From: Galerina marginata
Lineage: Eukaryota > Basidiomycota > Agaricomycetes > Agaricales > Galerinaceae
Length of the DNA stretch: 64,000 nucleotides
Direction of reading: 5' to 3'
Assembly: GCA_023014335.1 (NCBI GenBank)
Contig: JAECYW010000006.1
Location: 2,046,001 to 2,110,000, forward strand
The notes under the pieces are model-generated. The model ran no database searches. It saw only the letters and a program-made list of their open reading frames with translations, and was not told where the DNA came from. The translations under genes were made by a program, and so were the position numbers. Below, piece by piece: positions 49,740 through 61,612 of the stretch; position 1 is the first letter of the stretch; every line of letters starts with the position of its first letter.

Positions 49740-51477
49740 ATGTCGGGCTTTCTAGGTAAGAAAATTAGACAGCGTTTTCCTCCGTGTCCTATGTGTCTCT
49801 AACTTTTGGCAGAAAGATTATGAAACGATCCCCCCACTTCTAGAACATTTGGACAATCCCACTGTGCATAGTTGCAGAGTCCAACACACGTCTTTTGGAA
49901 ATGAAGGTTGCAGTCGTTTATTTAGGTGGTTAAGGACTGGCTTCGATCAGGTGGCCGACAAAGAATCCTCAAAAGGAGGTGAGATTGCTGTTCGCCTCAT
50001 TAAAAAGTAGAGGTATTGAAGTTACGATACACCAGAAGGCCAGTATTATGATTCTGAATACCCAAGGAACTGTGGTCCTCAGCGTACTCGACCGGGCTTT
50101 CCGAAACGTTTGTCAAATCTCGAGTTGATTGACGTAGAAATGGGCGATGTGGCCTTCGAAGACCTTGTCGATTGGTTAAAAAGTTCCCAGACGGCTACAA
50201 TCGACCAGAATTCGAATGAAGATCAAGTGTCTTTAGCTGTATTGAACTTGACAGCTGTGAGTCTGAATCTCAGCTCGTGTATCTTGACCTCGCTGATACA
50301 TTCTTAGAATGAGATCGTAGGGAGGTCAAAATCCGCCGAGGCGTTTATTTCTGCATTCCTGCCACCTGGGGGGACAGGCTCTGCTTCGTCTTCATTGCGT
50401 TCTCTAAACATATCTAACAACCCACTGTCTTCTTCCTTCAGGCAAATTCTGTTCTCTCACCTCTCGGCTGTACCCTCTCTGCGCCACCTGGGCTTAGCCC
50501 GTACTGGCATGGACATCACGGACGCGAACGCACTGGCTAGCCATATCGGTCAAAGAATGGGAAAGTGCAAATTGGTCCAACTTCACGCAAGCGCCAATTA
50601 CATGAGATACAAGGGCTTACAAACCCTAGTAAATGCAATGGAGGAATGCTGGACTCTGGAAAAAGTCGAGATGTATAGCAACGGGACCATGGATGAAGAG
50701 ACCGATCCCGATAATATTCGGGAGGACTTGCCGCGATTCAACAGGCTGAAGGCTAACAATGAAAAAGATTTTCAGATTTTCGCAGACGATGTTTCAAAAT
50801 TGTCAAGTGGGAGTGGTTGCGGACAGCCTCTCTTGGAACTTAGGTTAAGGCACATCCTGGCTAGGAATGTTTTTTTGAAGCGACAAGTGGAGACTCAAGC
50901 TCTAGATCTTCTCAAATGCTCCAGGTTGACGCTACACAAAAGTGACTTGCCGACATCAGAGGACGCGGAAAGATCCTTCCTAGACAGTTGCCACAATATT
51001 TCCAATCCCGCCTCTACCATACGTCCCTTGCAAGTTGGACTATTAAAAACCTCGTCCACCCGCCACATCTTTACCCACCTTCCAACCGAAATACAACTTG
51101 CGATCCTTGGTCATCTTGCACCGTTATTATCAATCTCGCAGAAGATCCGGATCTTCGAATACGCAACGGACAAAAATACCTTGCCTAAACTCGAACATTG
51201 CTTACCTGACGGTAGTGATGGTTCTTCTGATACGGGTACCTGCGTTGTAGATCCAATGACCGTCGGACAAACCTCCATATCCGAAGGTATCAGACAACTC
51301 GTTACGAGGCCCGGTGAGTTGAGTCCTACCGCTGTGCAAGCCACTCGTACCCCCGCTTGGGCAGATGAAAGCTATTCAAGGAATAGTAGCACCGTTCATC
51401 AGAAACAGAAACAGTTCAAACAGGATTGGCTGGAGCTTGTTGGATGCGAATCGTATGATCCCAGAGAAGTAATTTGA
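49740..51477 (+). CDS. RNI-like leucine-rich repeat protein
   Basis: Proposed exons 49740-49755, 49817-49978, 50036-50256 and 50308-51477 sum to 1,569 nt, giving 522 residues. The start MSGFLDYETIPPLLEHLDNP depends on a 16-bp first exon and a weak acceptor, so the 5' end is less sure than the rest. The middle holds ribonuclease-inhibitor-like repeats: LNISNNPLSSSFRQILFSHL, LRHLGLARTGMDITDANALA, LVQLHASANYMRYKGLQTLV and LEKVEMYSNG. These form a protein-binding horseshoe in the family. The C-terminal part contains HLPTEIQLAILGHLAPLLSI, which looks F-box-like but sits at the wrong end, then a polar tail. Partner and function are unknown. It could be one more ubiquitin-ligase adaptor or an unrelated scaffold. 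Confidence 0.7.
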
Positions 51478-53477
51478 GGTATGTGATTCATCGCCCTTCT
51501 TGAACTTGTCGGTTTATGAGAATCTCTTATTTACGTAGGCACTGGATACTTCTTGACTGTCCGGGTACTTGATAACTATGGTCTTGTCGTGAAAGCTGAA
51601 ATTATTTGGACATCCTGGAAACGTTATTTGTGTTCCTCACACAGGTTTGAACCTGTGAAACCAGTCCACCTATGAGATGGGACTCGCTCCGCCTCTATAT
51701 AACGACGTTGCGCCACTTCAGCTCACATTAGCTACGGAGGCGTACGCAGTCCGTGGGGCCTACATAGGCAACGCTAGCCAATTTTGTATTCAGCTTTCAA
51801 AGCCGTGCACATTCGGAGCGGGCGCAGGTACCCAGTGTTTAATTAAGCCCCGATCGTCCATGTGAGGCGTACTTAGGTGCTACTTTCCAGAAGTCGATCA
51901 ACTGTCATTATGAAGGATCAAAGCCAACCTACGGAAGACTTTTTTGACGCTTCAGAATTGCCGGGCTGGTGACACTGGCATGGATTGCGTGGTAAGCAGG
52001 TAAATCCACACATAATAAAGGATATTTTTGTTTGTGCCGAACCCTCTAATTCCTGAAAGTTATACTTGGACGACGGGCACAGATTCCCGTTTTTAATTAG
52101 CCTGGATCATCTGTTATTGGCGTAGTAGGGTAGTATATTTGTCTCTACCTTGACCCATCTTACCACATATACGATCGACTGATTCTCGAAGTCCAGTTCA
52201 TATGGCGTGGTTTTCTTCAACCTGTGGCCACTGCCCGACTTACCGAGCAATGCGGTGACCAGGGTGACAGGCGCTTGGCAAGATGGGCGCTTAGGCAAAC
52301 GGTTGGCGGAGTAATCGCTGAAGGCTGCGTCATCCATGGGTGTCGGAGGCAACAAGTCAACATCGATTTGCTTACGACCTTCGGAGATCCGGAGCAGTCA
52401 AGAACGAGATATCAGCTCGCCAGAGCCCCAAACTGAGACTGGGAGGAACTGCGGATATAATTCGTCTTGTCAGTGGTACCTTTGATGGTCATTGGTCATG
52501 TAACTTTCAATGCTCTTAGAACCAAATCACATATCATGATGGAACGAACTGCAAAGCGTCTTCGATTGACAAAGTGTTAGATTTACTGACTCAAATACAC
52601 CTCCTCCACGACAGGAATACAGGTCGGAGATAAGACTGATCACGAAAAGAGTCATCCAGGAGTCATCCTCCACGTACTCTTACTTGCTTAGGAGTGAATG
52701 TAGTATACGGGTTCCACTCCTCCGGGAAATGTCTTCAGTGGGAACAAATGGAAGTGTGAGAGTCCGACTTTCAGAGAGAAGGTCATAGAATCAAATGAAT
52801 GGAACAAGAGACAGCGCATTCAGATGCCCCGTTGTCAGCGGTGGTTCTCTTTTCATGCCTGAGAAACTGCTAATAGGACTATCACAAGGGTGAAAAGACC
52901 AGGCCTAACGAGTAATTGCACCCCAAGAATTTTTTTCAAAGGGTCAAGAATGACCAATGGTCAAACAATCTACATATTCAAGACTCGGAGTACCATTAAT
53001 AATTTCCGCCGAATTTCAGATAGAAAGGACGTTCCTAAGTAAGACCACGCCCAGACCGAGCGATGTCGACATTTTTGCTGACGACCACCAATGCGGTGCG
53101 CAGCGGTGCAGGTTGCCATGATTAGATCCCTGAAAATAGATACACTCACGTGACACAGGTCCTTATCAAGGCGCCTAAACGCTCAGCTGACCTTCTTTTA
53201 ACCCGCGGCGCAGGCTGTGACTCATACTGACGCTGGAGTACGCAGAGCTGCGGCAGCGGGGCAGTGTCATTCCAAAGTATTTTCGCTGACGACATGGCGC
53301 GTCTGATTGAGTCAATGCCGACTACGGCCCCTCAGGCGGTGCGAAGAGCCCATATAACGAGCCAAATGAATGCCAGTCCGAATCAAGGTAAACTTCATTC
53401 GCCTTCGCAAACACATATCTCCGTCGCTCGCGCCAAATCACATCCTCACCATTACATACCGCTCGTCGTACGCTACG
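51478..53477. other. Intergenic, no gene recognised
   Basis: About 2 kb of sequence with only short frames. An 8-bp-arm inverted repeat (51640-51657) and a TATA-like stretch (near 51696) were noted. The right end is the promoter and leader of the DUF6699 gene. Confidence 0.5.
51640..51657. repeat. Short inverted repeat with 8-bp arms
   Basis: Arms CACAGGTT and AACCTGTG flank TG. Its core GGTTTGAACCTGT is identical to 49614-49626 on the other side of the RNI-like gene. Confidence 0.7.
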
Positions 53478-54128
53478 ATGCCAGGAAAGCACGTTAAACA
53501 CGTCCATTTCTCCACGAGCCCGTCGTCTCCCGCATCCTCGTCGTCGTCATTATCATCGACGGAGGAAACAATGACACCACCTCCTCTAGGGTTCGGCTCA
53601 CCGTATCACTGTTCACCACTACCTGGGAATGCGCTCGCGAACCCCGTTCTCACTGTGTCCAAAACCCCACTCATTGAGTACAATCTCAGTGAACCACCAA
53701 CAGCTATCATACCTCTCATGCATCCTGTTCCCTCAAACCTTTTGGAACAACCAGCAACACAACCACTATTCCCCTTCATCGACGTCGTGTGCCCTCGTCT
53801 ACCATGGAGGATTACTATTCACTCACACTCGAAACCATACGTGACAGTCGGGGACGTATTGGAGGGCCTCCATCGCGCACTTCGCACGAACGTAACCCCT
53901 GCCGAGTTTGCCCTGCTACCATCCGACGAAGCCAGACGGGACGTGACGAACGCTTACAAGGTTAGATATAAGTCAATATCAGATCCTGAGGAGTACCATG
54001 TGGAGAAGGCGAAAGGCGTCAAGCGGGTGGACTTTCTTGGGAAGTACAACATCTTCAGAGGGATCGTATGCACGAAGGACGGCCTGGACGGATGGACACT
54101 AATGCTCTCATCATCCTCATTATCATGA
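53478..54128 (+). CDS. DUF6699-domain protein
   Basis: An intronless frame of 216 residues. A low-complexity Ser-rich start (HFSTSPSSPASSSSSLSSTE) is followed by the DUF6699 domain at about residues 70-210: LIEYNLSEPPTAIIP, then ATQPLFPFIDVVCPRLPWRI, YVTVGDVLEGLHRALRTNVT and the end KRVDFLGKYNIFRGIV. The family is abundant in mushroom-forming fungi and its function is not known. An in-frame ATG at 53370 would add 36 residues of unlike sequence; 53478 was chosen because MPGKHVKHVHF fits the usual start of the family. Nothing in the neighbourhood points to a role. Confidence 0.88.
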   Translation: MPGKHVKHVHFSTSPSSPASSSSSLSSTEETMTPPPLGFGSPYHCSPLPGNALANPVLTVSKTPLIEYNLSEPPTAIIPLMHPVPSNLLEQPATQPLFPFIDVVCPRLPWRITIHSHSKPYVTVGDVLEGLHRALRTNVTPAEFALLPSDEARRDVTNAYKVRYKSISDPEEYHVEKAKGVKRVDFLGKYNIFRGIVCTKDGLDGWTLMLSSSSLS

Positions 54129-55835
54129 GCATGACCACCAACAACTACAATTTCCGACATTACCATCCCTTCTCCCTTCGTTGCTAACGATGAATACCCG
54201 GCTACCCACATACCCCACCGCGCCAACTACGGACGCTGTATCATTATACCTGTATTTACACCACCCACCCCTCTCATCAGATGGATATGTATTACTTCTT
54301 GGATCGTATGAGTAGTATCTGGACAGCAAGGAAGAAAATTGTAATAAAAAAATTCGCGTCCGCGAACTCATTCCATGCGTGAAAACGAGGCAGTGAATCA
54401 GTGATAAGTGGGGATGTCGAACGACCTTAAGGTACAATAACACCGTCTGGTTCCCGTACCCAGGTCCACTCTGGGCTAATTATAGCACTGCCACAGCCAC
54501 AGCCATACGATCGACCTTCTAATTCCGGAAGAGCGGAAGAGCTTAGGCGCGCCGAGATTGGGCCATTGCCAAAAAGGCGTAGATTACACTTACAGTGGAG
54601 GAGTAAATAGCCGAAGCAATTTTCAGACGTGGAGTTTGTCGGTCGTTCCGGTATAACTGGTGGTTACCCTCTGGCGGGCAGGCGAATCAGTATCGCGATT
54701 TCGTCCTTTCCGATATCGGTTGGATATCGGCTTATTGACTCACTTCGGAGAACTTCGCCTGTCCATCCAGTGCCAGTGTGGGCGATCCGCTTGCTAAACT
54801 ATCGCCACCTCACTAGGATTGAATCTCAGAATTACAGAATTACAATCTAAATTTATTCCCAACGACTAATCAACTCGGACAGAGGCAGGGACTCTCTCTC
54901 AGCCTACTGAGCCCTGGCTATTTTGACGGCGGACAAATTTTGAATCTTGACTTTATATTTTGCCATCATTGTAAGGTGATACCTCTGACTGTAAATCCCA
55001 AGGGAAAAACACAAGTGACGTGACTTGCCTTTTGACCCCTGGCAAAATTATCTGACTTCAGTAGTGAGATCTAACACCGTCCACAGCATGCCTGCATATC
55101 GTCCCCGCGCCATATAGCCTCGCAGACAAGTTTTCTTTTCGTGGCTCGGGGCAAGTGAAAAATGCATCAGGGAGGCACTTTTCGCCACGAGTTCAGATGA
55201 CCCAATCCCGGGCCATGCATTTCTAATATTCTGGGTATCTGGTAAGCCTGGTGCTGCCTGACTAAATTGGCTGCAAATGTATGACTTCCTCCGCCATTTC
55301 AAAAGGGACAGCTAGTTATCTTGGGAGCTCGACGCAGCATACGAACCTTTCGTTATACAAGAGTCTGTCGGTCAATTGGCCGTTCTCCCAAGGCCCTCTT
55401 GGTACTATTATAAAGGCCAACACCCGCAGCAGGACCAACGGCATCCACGAACATGAAACCCCGGCCTATAGACACTGGCACAATGCGTATCCTTCAAGTT
55501 CTGTCTCCAATGACTCTCCATATCAATTGCTCCGCTACGGTGTACCTACTGCTTTCCCATTGGGCCCCGGGTAAGCGAACCTCTATTCTACGCAGAGGAG
55601 TTGTTTTTCACAAAATACCTTTTTCTTTCTCTAGAACGCAACCCCGCCCCAATATTATTTTTAGACGATGAGCCTGGACTCAAGGTGGACTAAATATAGA
55701 GATTGCACAGCCACACAGTCGAGTCAATCGAGTTGTCAATCTCAGCGTTGAACTACAGCAACTCTTTTACCCTTTGCCAGGGCGCGTTCTCCTCGATCCG
55801 CATTTCAGATCTTGTTTTTAACTGCTTGTATAAAT
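54129..55835. other. Intergenic, no gene recognised
   Basis: About 1.7 kb. The left part is the 3' UTR of the DUF6699 gene. A TATA-like element (ATTATAAAGG) lies at about 55407, roughly 430 bp before the AlkB-type ATG, and may or may not be used. Confidence 0.45.
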
Positions 55836-57027
55836 ATGAGCACATCTACTCGAACTAAGGTACCTCGAGCTTCTGTTCTCGGCGTTGGCGATGCTCTAGG
55901 AGCTGGGGATTCGTATCTTGTCACGAACATGCTGCCTCCTGAACTCGCAAATGTTGCATTTGAAAAGATGAAGACAGAGGTGAAATGGCAGACTATGCAC
56001 CATCGAGGTTACTATGCTTGAACATGCTCTCTGGCGAAATTGTGTTAACGTCGCTTTCAACGATCCAGGTGGAGAGGTGCCTAGGCTAGTGGCTGTCGAG
56101 GGTGAAGTTCTAGAGGATGGAAGGTAAGCAGCATTGATATTACTTTCTATGTACACCATTTCATTGATATCATGCTAGTTTCCCTGTATATCGCCACCCA
56201 GCGGACGAATCCCCGCCCTTAGCGCCGTTCTCGCCAACCGTGGCGCTTATTCGAGAACATGTTCAGAAGGTAAGCTCTCATCGAACAAGCTACATCTTCT
56301 CCAACCTAATAAACAACAGGTCTTAAACCACCCAGTCAATCACGTCCTTATCCAATACTATCGCACGGGCAAAGATTACATCTCTGAACATTCAGACAAA
56401 ACCATCGATGTCGTCCGTGGGTCGAACATCGTTAATGTATCTCTGGGCGCTCAGCGTGTTATGACCCTCCGAGTCAAAAAGGACCGGGCAGAAAAAGTAG
56501 CCGACAGTAGCAACTCGGGAGCATCCACAGCGCCCGGTACTGGTGGTACAAGCCCGAGCGATTCCCCGTCGGAGCAATGGACAGTTGTGTCCGGTAAAAG
56601 TCATGGACCCCCTCGTACTTCCCAGCGCATTCCATTGCCCCACAATTCTATGTTTGTAATGGGGCTTGAGACAAATGCTAAGTGGTTGCACGGGATCAAC
56701 CACGACAACAGACCTTTAAAAACAAAGTCTCCGGAAGAGCGCATCGAGAATGGTGGCCGCATCAGCTTGACGTTCCGACATATTGGAACGTTCCTATCTG
56801 CAGACGAAACACTGATTTGGGGTCAGGGTGCGAAGGGGAAGGTAAAGGACAAGGCAGGACAGGTTGTTAATGATAAGAAGGAGGCGCAGAAGCTCATTTG
56901 GCAATTTGGAGTTGAAAATCAACAGAGCGAATTTGACTGGAAGCGTGCATATGGACGTGGTTTTGATGTTCTACACTTGGCGACGAGGGACTTGGAAGAG
57001 GACAAGGATGATAAAGAGAAAGCATGA
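55836..57027 (+). CDS. AlkB-like 2-oxoglutarate/Fe(II) dioxygenase
   Basis: Four exons (55836-56007, 56069-56123, 56179-56269, 56320-57027) with canonical borders sum to 1,026 nt, giving 341 residues. The fold is that of oxygenases which remove alkyl groups from nucleic acids using iron, oxygen and 2-oxoglutarate. Visible motifs: NHVLIQYYRTGKDYISEHSD with the iron pair H-x-D in EHSDKTIDV, VNVSLGAQRVMTLRVKK, the second iron histidine in KWLHGINHD, and the oxoglutarate arginine in RISLTFRHIGTF. An insert of about 40 Ser/Thr/Gly-rich residues interrupts the core after RVKKDRAEK. The C-terminal extension (FGVENQQSEFDWKRAYGRGF) is beyond the catalytic core. A decayed partial copy lies 900 bp downstream. 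The substrate (DNA, RNA or protein) cannot be told. Confidence 0.93.
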
Positions 57028-57925
57028 ACGTGCGGTCACGGTGTACCAACCTTGTATTATCACAGTGTCTAGTTGAGCTTCAACTCTCCAGACCATAAAA
57101 CACTTATTTGACATCTTGTAACGCGCCAATCGAGAGCTAATAGGTCAACGAATCACCCACAGAGAAAAAATATCGACTCGACTAAAACGTCTTTGCACAT
57201 TCCATAGGCTCATCGCGGGCTGTCGAGGCGTGCCATTATCATGCTTCCCATGAAATTCCAGTCGACTTATATCTGGTGTTGACGGCGAAGATAAAGGGAT
57301 TCGTTAGACACGAAGTATTATTTGAGACTACTTGACCGCTAAAGAGGCAAGACTTATTTGGACTCGGAGGTGAGTGTTTGAAATTTTCGAAAAGTATGGA
57401 ACCTTTCTTACACAAAATATGCGCCTCACCATGTCCAAAGACGTACGACTTCAGCCCTTGTTTCTCTCGAGCAGCTTCAATTTCTTCTCCAGGCCACGCC
57501 AACCGCCTACCAAAGGCGGTCGAAGGTTGCGATATCACGAAAATGACTGTTTTTCCCTCTGGCGACCCGCGTCTGACCGATTTTATTTACCGGGCATCAG
57601 AGCTTGAGAGATGACTCCAATGACTACGACTTTAACTGCACGTGTGCGATGACCAGTGATGACAGATCCCAGGTAGGTTCTTTGGGCTTGTGCTCGTTGT
57701 TTCGGACTCAAATCATTATACACAGGCCGAAGCATCGGAAAATATGGCTGGGAATTCGCATTTGCTTCGGGGTAATAGATTGGGCTTTGAGCTCGAGCAA
57801 TCAAGCAGACAACTAGCAAGCCTCGGGCTTTTGACGACACTTGGCCAGATTAAGCGCCGGTGATAAATAATCGCAGCACTGTTGGCCAAATTTCGTTGTA
57901 CAAACTTGACTCCAGTATGACTCAC
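57028..57925. other. Spacer between AlkB-like gene and its relic
   Basis: No gene was recognised. It includes the 3' UTR of the AlkB-like gene. A minus-strand frame at 57239-57538 has no supporting features. Confidence 0.45.
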
Positions 57926-58183
57926 CTTAGGACAAGCAAGACGGTTGCACGGGATTAACTGCGCGATCTAGCCTTTAAAAACAATGTTTCCGCAGGTTGA
58001 CAATCCCGACACATCGCGTCTGCAGACGAGTTGCGATTGGGTCAGAGGTCCGGAAGGACGCGGAAGGAGGACGCGGGAAAGGTGGTCACCTTGCGGAGGC
58101 TCATTTGGCTATTTGGTTTTGAGAGTGTAAAATCGGGAGAGAGCGTATAGTCGTGGGTTGAATGTCTTGTACCTGGTCACGCA
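57926..58183 (+). pseudogene. Decayed partial copy of the AlkB-like gene
   Basis: Blocks align in order and orientation with the last exon at about 56663-56985. GGTTGCACGGGATTAACTGC matches GGTTGCACGGGATCAACCAC of the gene. CCTTTAAAAACAATGTTTCC matches CCTTTAAAAACAAAGTCTCC. TCTGCAGACGAG is followed by ATTGGGTCAGAGG (gene TTTGGGGTCAGGG). GAGGCTCATTTGGCTATTTG matches AAGCTCATTTGGCAATTTGG. Gaps and substitutions break the frame, and the insert and first exons are absent, so it cannot code for the enzyme. It is a tandem duplicate on the same strand. Alignment was by eye. Confidence 0.75.
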
Positions 58184-58440
58184 GCATGACAAAATGAGGG
58201 CTTTGAAGTAAGACTATAGTCGTGATTTTGTGGTTTTGATCACGAAGGATGACAAAAATGAAGATACTCAAGAGCCATAGTCGTGGATTTTTGCGCTTTG
58301 GATCACGCAGGATGACAGAAATGAGGGTAAGAAGGCAGAAATCGTGATGTTTCTGTGCATTGGATCACGAGGATGACAAAAATGAGGGGAAAGAAGGCGC
58401 ATAATCGTGAGTTTTCGGAAACATTGAATTGGTACGCACT
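58148..58440 (+). repeat. Minisatellite, about five units of 61-69 bp
   Basis: Each unit starts with a TCGTG core (58151, 58220, 58281, 58342, 58405). Most units continue through GGATCACG-(C)A-GGATGACA-AAATGAGGG. Spacing is 69, 61, 61 and 63 bp and the last unit is partial. Units differ by scattered substitutions, so the array is not recent. The first unit overlaps the end of the AlkB relic and resembles the 3' end of that gene. Confidence 0.85.
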
Positions 58441-58621
58441 TGAAGTTTCGGAGTCAGAGTATGACCAGAGTCAGTGGAGAACGTAGTGAAGGATATATGT
58501 AGGTCCGTACGTCTTGGAATCCCAAATGTCTAAGAATAGTCTTGACGTCAATGGCAAGGCCCAGCTGCTTAAAAGGCCGCCAGTCGACGAGTGCATTTCT
58601 CTATCTCTACTCCAGTAAGTC

Positions 58622-59474
58622 ATGGACTCTGAACAGCAAGGCCCCGTGCCAGGACACCCCCTCAGCCACAAAAACCAGGTACTCAACACCGTCGCGGGCA
58701 TGACGCAGGCGTACGAGCCGATCAAGAATATCTGCGGACATCTTAATGCGTTCCATGTGTACGCGGACGAGCCGTCGCGTGCTGTCGAGGCGAACCATTA
58801 TTGCGCTTCGCTTAACGAAGGTAAGACTTTTGGAATGTGACTTTGTTTCTGGCGTTAACGGCCCTTTCTTTTTAGACGTTAGGCAGTGCTTGATTTACGA
58901 CTCGAGCGAGAAGAACGCGAGGCTTATTGGCGGTGAGCGTCTGTATTAATTATCGACACGTTCGATGCATGCTAAATCCACACCGCCTCCAGTCGAATAC
59001 ATGATCTCCCCCGAGCTCTACGAGACCCTCGAGCCCACCGAGCGGCGCCTCTGGCACTCGCACGTCTTCGAGATCAAGTCCGGCATGCTCATCATGCCCA
59101 GGCCTTTGCTCATCCCCGCGGCCGCATGGGACATCGCCGAGATGAAAGAGATGGAGGAGGTCATCCAGGTGTACGGCAAGGTCTACCACATGTGGCAGGT
59201 CGACCGCGGGGACAAGCTCCCGATCGGCGAGGCGAAGCTGATGACGTCGGTCACGGAGGAGGACCAGGGCTTGGTTCCTGGGCTGTGGGAGAAGGTTGCG
59301 GAGCGGGATAGGAAGTTCGTGGCGGATTATAAGGTGAAGAGGGAGGCGAGGAAGGAGATGGTCGAGCCGAAGATCCATCCTGGTGAGTGCCGATGCTTTG
59401 CTTTGCTTTGCTTGTGGTTTGGGGATTGATGGGTGGATTTTTTAGATGCGGACCAGTGTAAGAAGAGGTCTTAG
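58622..59474 (+). CDS. Oil-body-associated-protein homologue (DUF1264)
   Basis: Four exons (58622-58820, 58876-58932, 58993-59382, 59446-59474) give 225 codons. Family signatures run through the whole protein: [20 protein letters not shown], then [60 protein letters not shown] and [20 protein letters not shown]. In plants such proteins coat seed lipid droplets, and fungi and bacteria carry relatives of unclear role. The conserved His and Glu residues (HVYA, HHYC-like, WHSH) are all present. The third exon is markedly GC-rich compared with flanking sequence. The gene starts about 180 bp after the minisatellite. Confidence 0.93.
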
Positions 59475-61612
59475 GTTTCTCTGAAATGTTCGCCCGACTG
59501 GAAGCTGTAACTGTAAACGTGGAGATTGAAATATTCGAAACCTGGAACGAAATGAATATTAAACACCTGTGCTTTTCCGATTTATTTTTGAATATATGTC
59601 GAGTTATGACTTACATATCGCCTTTCTATCCATCTTGATCTCCCTCACAAATCTGTGTTATATCACACTGGGGAGCAGTCCGTATGGTCGGCCTCCAATC
59701 CGCCATTCGACCAGAGAGCTTCAGGGAATTTCCCGCGTTGTATGGTCAAGGAGAACGCGTCGTTGAACCATGGTCTGGTGCAGCACGAAACTTCGGCGTC
59801 AAGACGACCGGTGAACCTTGCCAAGGGGGCCGTTGTGGTTCGAATTCATGGTGGGACCTGTCGCGAAATCCAAGGTGGTCAATGCCGATTGTCGATACCA
59901 ATTGACATACTATGCAGTCAGGACTATAGTACTAGTCGGCTGCGCGACTTCAAGCTACCACTGATCAATGCACAAAATAGCGTTTACATCGTACACGTGC
60001 TTTCACGAAAAAGCCCACTTGATACGCTTCAAATACCGTAGAAGAATTAGCGAAGCTATCCTTGGCAAGGTACACAGCAAGGCCTTCAAACGTGCAGTCG
60101 GGGACGTCGACGCCATTGTTGACAAACGAAAAAGTGCTTCAGAAGACAGGATTTGCTTGGAGCCAGAAAGAGTGAATGCTGGTTCCATGGGGTGTTATCC
60201 AGTAGTGGCCTCAAACCAGATGTGGGCCCGGGTTGTGGTATGATGCATGATGAAGGTGAAAGCGAGAGAAGCAAGAGGGTGTAGTTCGAACACGGCTAAT
60301 AGGAAGCAAACCGTTGCAAACATGGCTCTGAAGCCTGAGAGCGTCGAAATAATTGTCCTGCGTCAGCTTAAGTTAGATCATAGGACTCTTCAAAGCTGGG
60401 TTTAACTGAATGACTACACTTAGGTGGCGGCTGGTGGTGGAGTATGGTTCAGAGGGTTAAGGCTTCTTTGTGCGTTAAGGCTTTATTTAACTTGAAGTGT
60501 CGACCTGGACAAGGCACTAAAGAAACGATTTGAATCCACTTCAAATTCAAGGTAATAAAACTAATAACGTATACGTATCTAAATGCGGGAGAGATAAAGA
60601 CGATGCTGAATGCAAGTGAAAAATAAAAGAAATCGAGAACATAATGACATATATACATGAATCGGAATCGGGATGATGAGGGATGAGGGGATGGGCGACT
60701 TTAACTGAGATAATAACCAAGAAAATAGAGGTGTAGATAGAGAGTAGATGTAAGGCGTAAAGTTGGTTTCGGACGAGATGGGTAGAACGACAAATTATAC
60801 TAAAAACAATCTTTGAGTATGAATTCAAAGTTCCAAGTGTGGTATTTTGGTTGAACGAGAACAAAAACAAGAACGAGAATCATTGGATGGATGGGGAATT
60901 GGGGAAGTGTGAATGAACATGAACAGATTCGTGGTAGAATTATAATAGAACAAATGGGTAGGCAGGCGGAGAACTTGATAGGGCTCTAATGATAGGTAGA
61001 CGGAATTGAAGGAAGAGAATAAGGTAGCCGTTTACAGGTGAATGGATGTCGAAGGCGACCGGAAGTGGAAGGAGGTATCGCGCGGGAGGTTATTTTTTGA
61101 AGGAATAGTGGGGAGGCGTGATATGTAGAATTCGGGTTGGAAGGATGAAATTTCGATGAAAGGTCATGAAAACGTTTACAACTTTTGAAAGAATCATTAT
61201 GCACATCAGGCGTAAGCATGAAGCGTCAGCAGTCAACATGATGATGAATAAAAAGTGAATGAAGCAAGGCAAGTGAGGCATTAGGCTGGTTGTCATGAAT
61301 CGTGGTGATGATATGAGGCCTTGTCGGGATCTTTGGTCGGTTGTCGGTTCGGGTAGCGTCGGAGCCGGGGCGGGTCCCGGATCATAACACAATTCCAAGA
61401 GGGCAAATGAGAAGCAGGAGGCGAACGACGGGTTAAATTGGCGTTAATTGGACTTGAGGCAGAGCAGGGCAGTGGAGATAGATTAGATAGCGGTATCGGC
61501 AAATTGGCAGAGCTGGGGCGAAATGAAATGAAGGTGGAATGAACGCGAAATGAAAAACAGGCAGGCGGAGGCAATCGCATTTTGCTTCTTGCTTCCATCT
61601 CCAAACCGGAAA
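59475..61612. other. Convergent intergenic region, no gene recognised
   Basis: About 2.1 kb between converging genes. AT-rich from about 60450 to 61300 with purine-biased plus strand, which may be a long 3' UTR of the minus-strand gene. No conserved frame was seen. Confidence 0.45.

Noticed and set aside
51640..51740. Possible tRNA on the minus strand because of GGTTCAAACC
   Set aside because: The T-arm pairing gives a six-base loop, no matching acceptor stem or anticodon arm could be folded, and no A-box was found upstream.
57239..57538. Minus-strand frame of 99 codons between the AlkB-like gene and its relic
   Set aside because: No family resemblance, no splice support, and no likeness to the neighbouring genes.
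59815..59850. GGTTCGAATTC resembling a tRNA B-box
   Set aside because: No convincing A-box, stem pairing or anticodon loop in the 70 bases before it.
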